A DNA stretch of 64,000 nt. It comes from Pelagomonas calceolata. Its lineage: Eukaryota; Sar; Pelagophyceae; Pelagomonadales; Pelagomonadaceae. Of the stretch, positions 62,778 to 64,000 are shown piece by piece (position 1 is the stretch's first letter; every line of letters begins with the position of its first letter). A program made the position numbers and the translations under genes. Under the pieces are notes generated by a model, which was not told the DNA's origin, did not search any database, and worked only from the letters and a program-made list of their open reading frames with translations. The stretch spans positions 2,852,001 through 2,916,000 of the forward strand of contig CAKKNE010000004.1 in NCBI GenBank assembly GCA_918797485.1. The letters are read 5' to 3'.

Positions 62778-62862
62778 TCCGACCTACGACTTGATTAGAG
62801 CTACTTGAGTCCTAGCACCGTAACAATGTGCAGTACAGGAAGGTGGCTACACAAAAACAGAA

Positions 62863-63591
62863 TTACCCAGAACCAGCCTCGACCTCCGCCTTGCTCCGCT
62901 CCATCACCCCCATGAGATCCGTCGCAGCCCTGACGACGGCACCCGGCGGCGCCTGGCCGCGGCCCTCGAGGAACTTGAGGTACGCGACGAACGCGTCGGC
63001 GGCGTCGCTCGCGCAGACGAAGCGCGCCCAGGCGTGCGGCGCGGCCGCGGCCTCGGCGCGCCGCGCGACCGCGCGGCCGAGGAGCGAGAACGTCTGCGAG
63101 TGGACCGCCATCTGCAAAAAAGCCGAGCGCCGCTCGTCGCCGTCGCAGGCGTCGCGCGCGACGGCGGGCGCCGGCAGCGCGAGCCGCACCTGCAGCGCGC
63201 GGTCCGCGTACTGGACCATGGCCGCGACGACGCTCTCGATCGACGCGTCCGGGATCGCGCCGCCGGCCAGCGCCGCCGCGAATCCAAACACCGCGCGGTC
63301 GTAGTAGCGCAGCACCGCGCGCCGGCCTGCGGCGTCGTCCGCCGGCGCGCGCGCGTCGAGCGCCACGGCCATCTTCGCGTCGCGCGTCGCCTCGAGGGCG
63401 CGGCCCCGGGCCGCCGACTTCGCGTCTCTTTCTGCGCGGCGCTGGGCCGCTTCGTCGTCGGTTGTGTCCGTGCCGTTCAGGACTTCCTGCAAAGCTTTTT
63501 CAGCGGCCGCATCGGTCACCTCTAGTGCGGCCATGGCGGCGCCCAGCTGACCTATCGGGGCGAGCAGCTCGTCCATTTGGTCGCGGTCCAT
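62863..63591 (-). CDS. Ala-rich helical protein, unknown
   Basis: A 242-residue protein from ATG 63591, almost entirely alpha-helical by composition. The N-terminal 45 residues form one amphipathic helix; residues of about 85-130 (RRAVLRYYDRAVFGFAAALAGG) recall an MIT/TPR-like helical hairpin with Y..A...F..A spacing; the C-terminal 100 residues are Ala/Arg-rich. There is no signal peptide. MIT domains bind ESCRT-III tails, but the match is too weak to assert. It shares a divergent promoter with the gene at the right edge. Confidence 0.55.
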   Translation of the reverse strand: MDRDQMDELLAPIGQLGAAMAALEVTDAAAEKALQEVLNGTDTTDDEAAQRRAERDAKSAARGRALEATRDAKMAVALDARAPADDAAGRRAVLRYYDRAVFGFAAALAGGAIPDASIESVVAAMVQYADRALQVRLALPAPAVARDACDGDERRSAFLQMAVHSQTFSLLGRAVARRAEAAAAPHAWARFVCASDAADAFVAYLKFLEGRGQAPPGAVVRAATDLMGVMERSKAEVEAGSG

Positions 63592-63750
63592 TGTTGTACA
63601 GGGGGCTCTGGCCTAGCTCCAGCTATGCGCTAAGGCTTCCAGCTGGACGCGGAGCAGCTAAGTAGCGTTGCTGTCGCCTGCCTGACAACGCCGAAGAGTG
63701 CGCGCTTCCTGTCCTGCCTACAAAAAGCGCCGGCGCCGTGATTTTCTCGC

Positions 63751-63774
63751 GCTAGCGACACAGTAAGACACTAG
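63751..63774 (+). promoter_or_regulatory. CTAG-type promoter element, clear copy
   Basis: GCTAGCGACACAG then TAAGACACTAG, followed by GAA. It sits centrally between the divergent starts at 63591 (160 bases) and 63920 (146 bases). Confidence 0.6.
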
Positions 63775-63919
63775 GAAGCGAAGCGCTTTTGGGCAAAGGA
63801 GCTGTTAAAGAAGCAGTTACGCGCGTGAAAACGCGCCACGCAGCGTCTCTACAGCAGCGCTACAAACGCAGGAAACCGCGACAAAGACGCGAAAGGCAGC
63901 GCACGAGCACCCTTGCAGC

Positions 63920-64000
63920 ATGGCCAAGACCAGTGCTTCCGCACTCGTTTGGGCCCTCGCGGCCGCGCGCGGATGGGCGCTCGTGGCGCCGAGCGCCGCG
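63920..64000 (+). CDS. Start of a plastid-targeted or secreted protein (partial)
   Basis: ATG 63920 opens 27 codons to the window edge: MAKTSASALVWALAAARGW, then ALVAPSAA. This is a signal peptide with a hydrophobic core and an ALVAP-type junction, close to the A-F/A-P plastid import motif of stramenopiles. The mature protein lies outside the window. A CTAG-type element is 146 bases upstream. Confidence 0.5.
   Translation, partial: MAKTSASALVWALAAARGWALVAPSAA

Noticed and set aside
1-64000. CRISPR arrays, bacterial operons, insertion sequences, LTR or Polinton-type elements
   Set aside because: No regularly spaced repeats, Shine-Dalgarno-led gene strings, transposase, reverse transcriptase, integrase or capsid-like frames were seen; introns and gene families are eukaryotic.

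Overview
The window is nuclear DNA of a G+C-rich, gene-dense eukaryotic alga, most likely a photosynthetic stramenopile close to the pelagophytes. Three lines point there. Several proteins have bipartite plastid leaders (signal peptide plus transit region), including a red-lineage LHC antenna protein, two thylakoid/lumen-type proteins and DapL. The PGK carries a mitochondrial presequence, a stramenopile habit. Three short introns derive from introner elements with 15-bp terminal inverted repeats, one still flanked by a perfect 8-bp target duplication. HYDIN (axonemal central pair) and PACRG (doublet inner junction) indicate an organism, or a recent ancestor, with a motile flagellum.

Layout. 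1-8265: N-terminal half of a giant HYDIN gene on the minus strand, running off the left edge. 8.8-20.3 kb: SLC25 carrier, coiled-coil protein, SHPRH-like SNF2/RING ATPase, a disordered protein and COG5. 20.3-22.9 kb: a small unknown gene whose 3' end overlaps COG5, then a lower-G+C stretch of about 1.6 kb with no convincing gene. 22.9-25.5 kb: LSM8 and an Ariadne-type RBR ubiquitin ligase. 25.7-32.1 kb: an intron-rich accessory block with a duplicated membrane-anchored protein gene (one long copy, one short), a phytol/dolichol/diacylglycerol-kinase-like gene, a fringe-like glycosyltransferase with a tRNA-Arg(CCU) inside one intron, and an F-box protein; most introns of the window lie here. 32-34 kb: a plastid membrane protein and the LHC. 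34-51 kb: unknown and secreted proteins, TPR and coiled-coil proteins, an aldonolactone oxidase, an amidoligase-like protein, a SAM-domain protein, mitochondrial PGK and a HAT-repeat protein. 51-64 kb: P450, kinesin with a C-terminal SAM-like domain, a TPR fragment, DapL, PACRG, a lumenal-type protein, an adenylate kinase-Nudix fusion, an ankyrin-ADP-ribosyltransferase-like protein, an unknown protein, and the start of another plastid-targeted gene at the right edge.

Most genes are intronless and packed as divergent pairs sharing a 200-500 bp promoter, with convergent 3' ends only 5-80 bp apart or overlapping. The most striking unexplained signal is a quasi-palindromic element of about 23 bp (GCTAGCG, a few bases, then TGTAAGACACTAG). 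It recurs about 12 times in clear form and a few more times in degenerate form, nearly always 75-250 bp upstream of start codons. A second word, GGGCAGCC, is concentrated in another, partly overlapping set of promoters. Gene starts were placed at ATG codons; splice sites were inferred from GT/AG, reading frame and family homology, with no transcript data.
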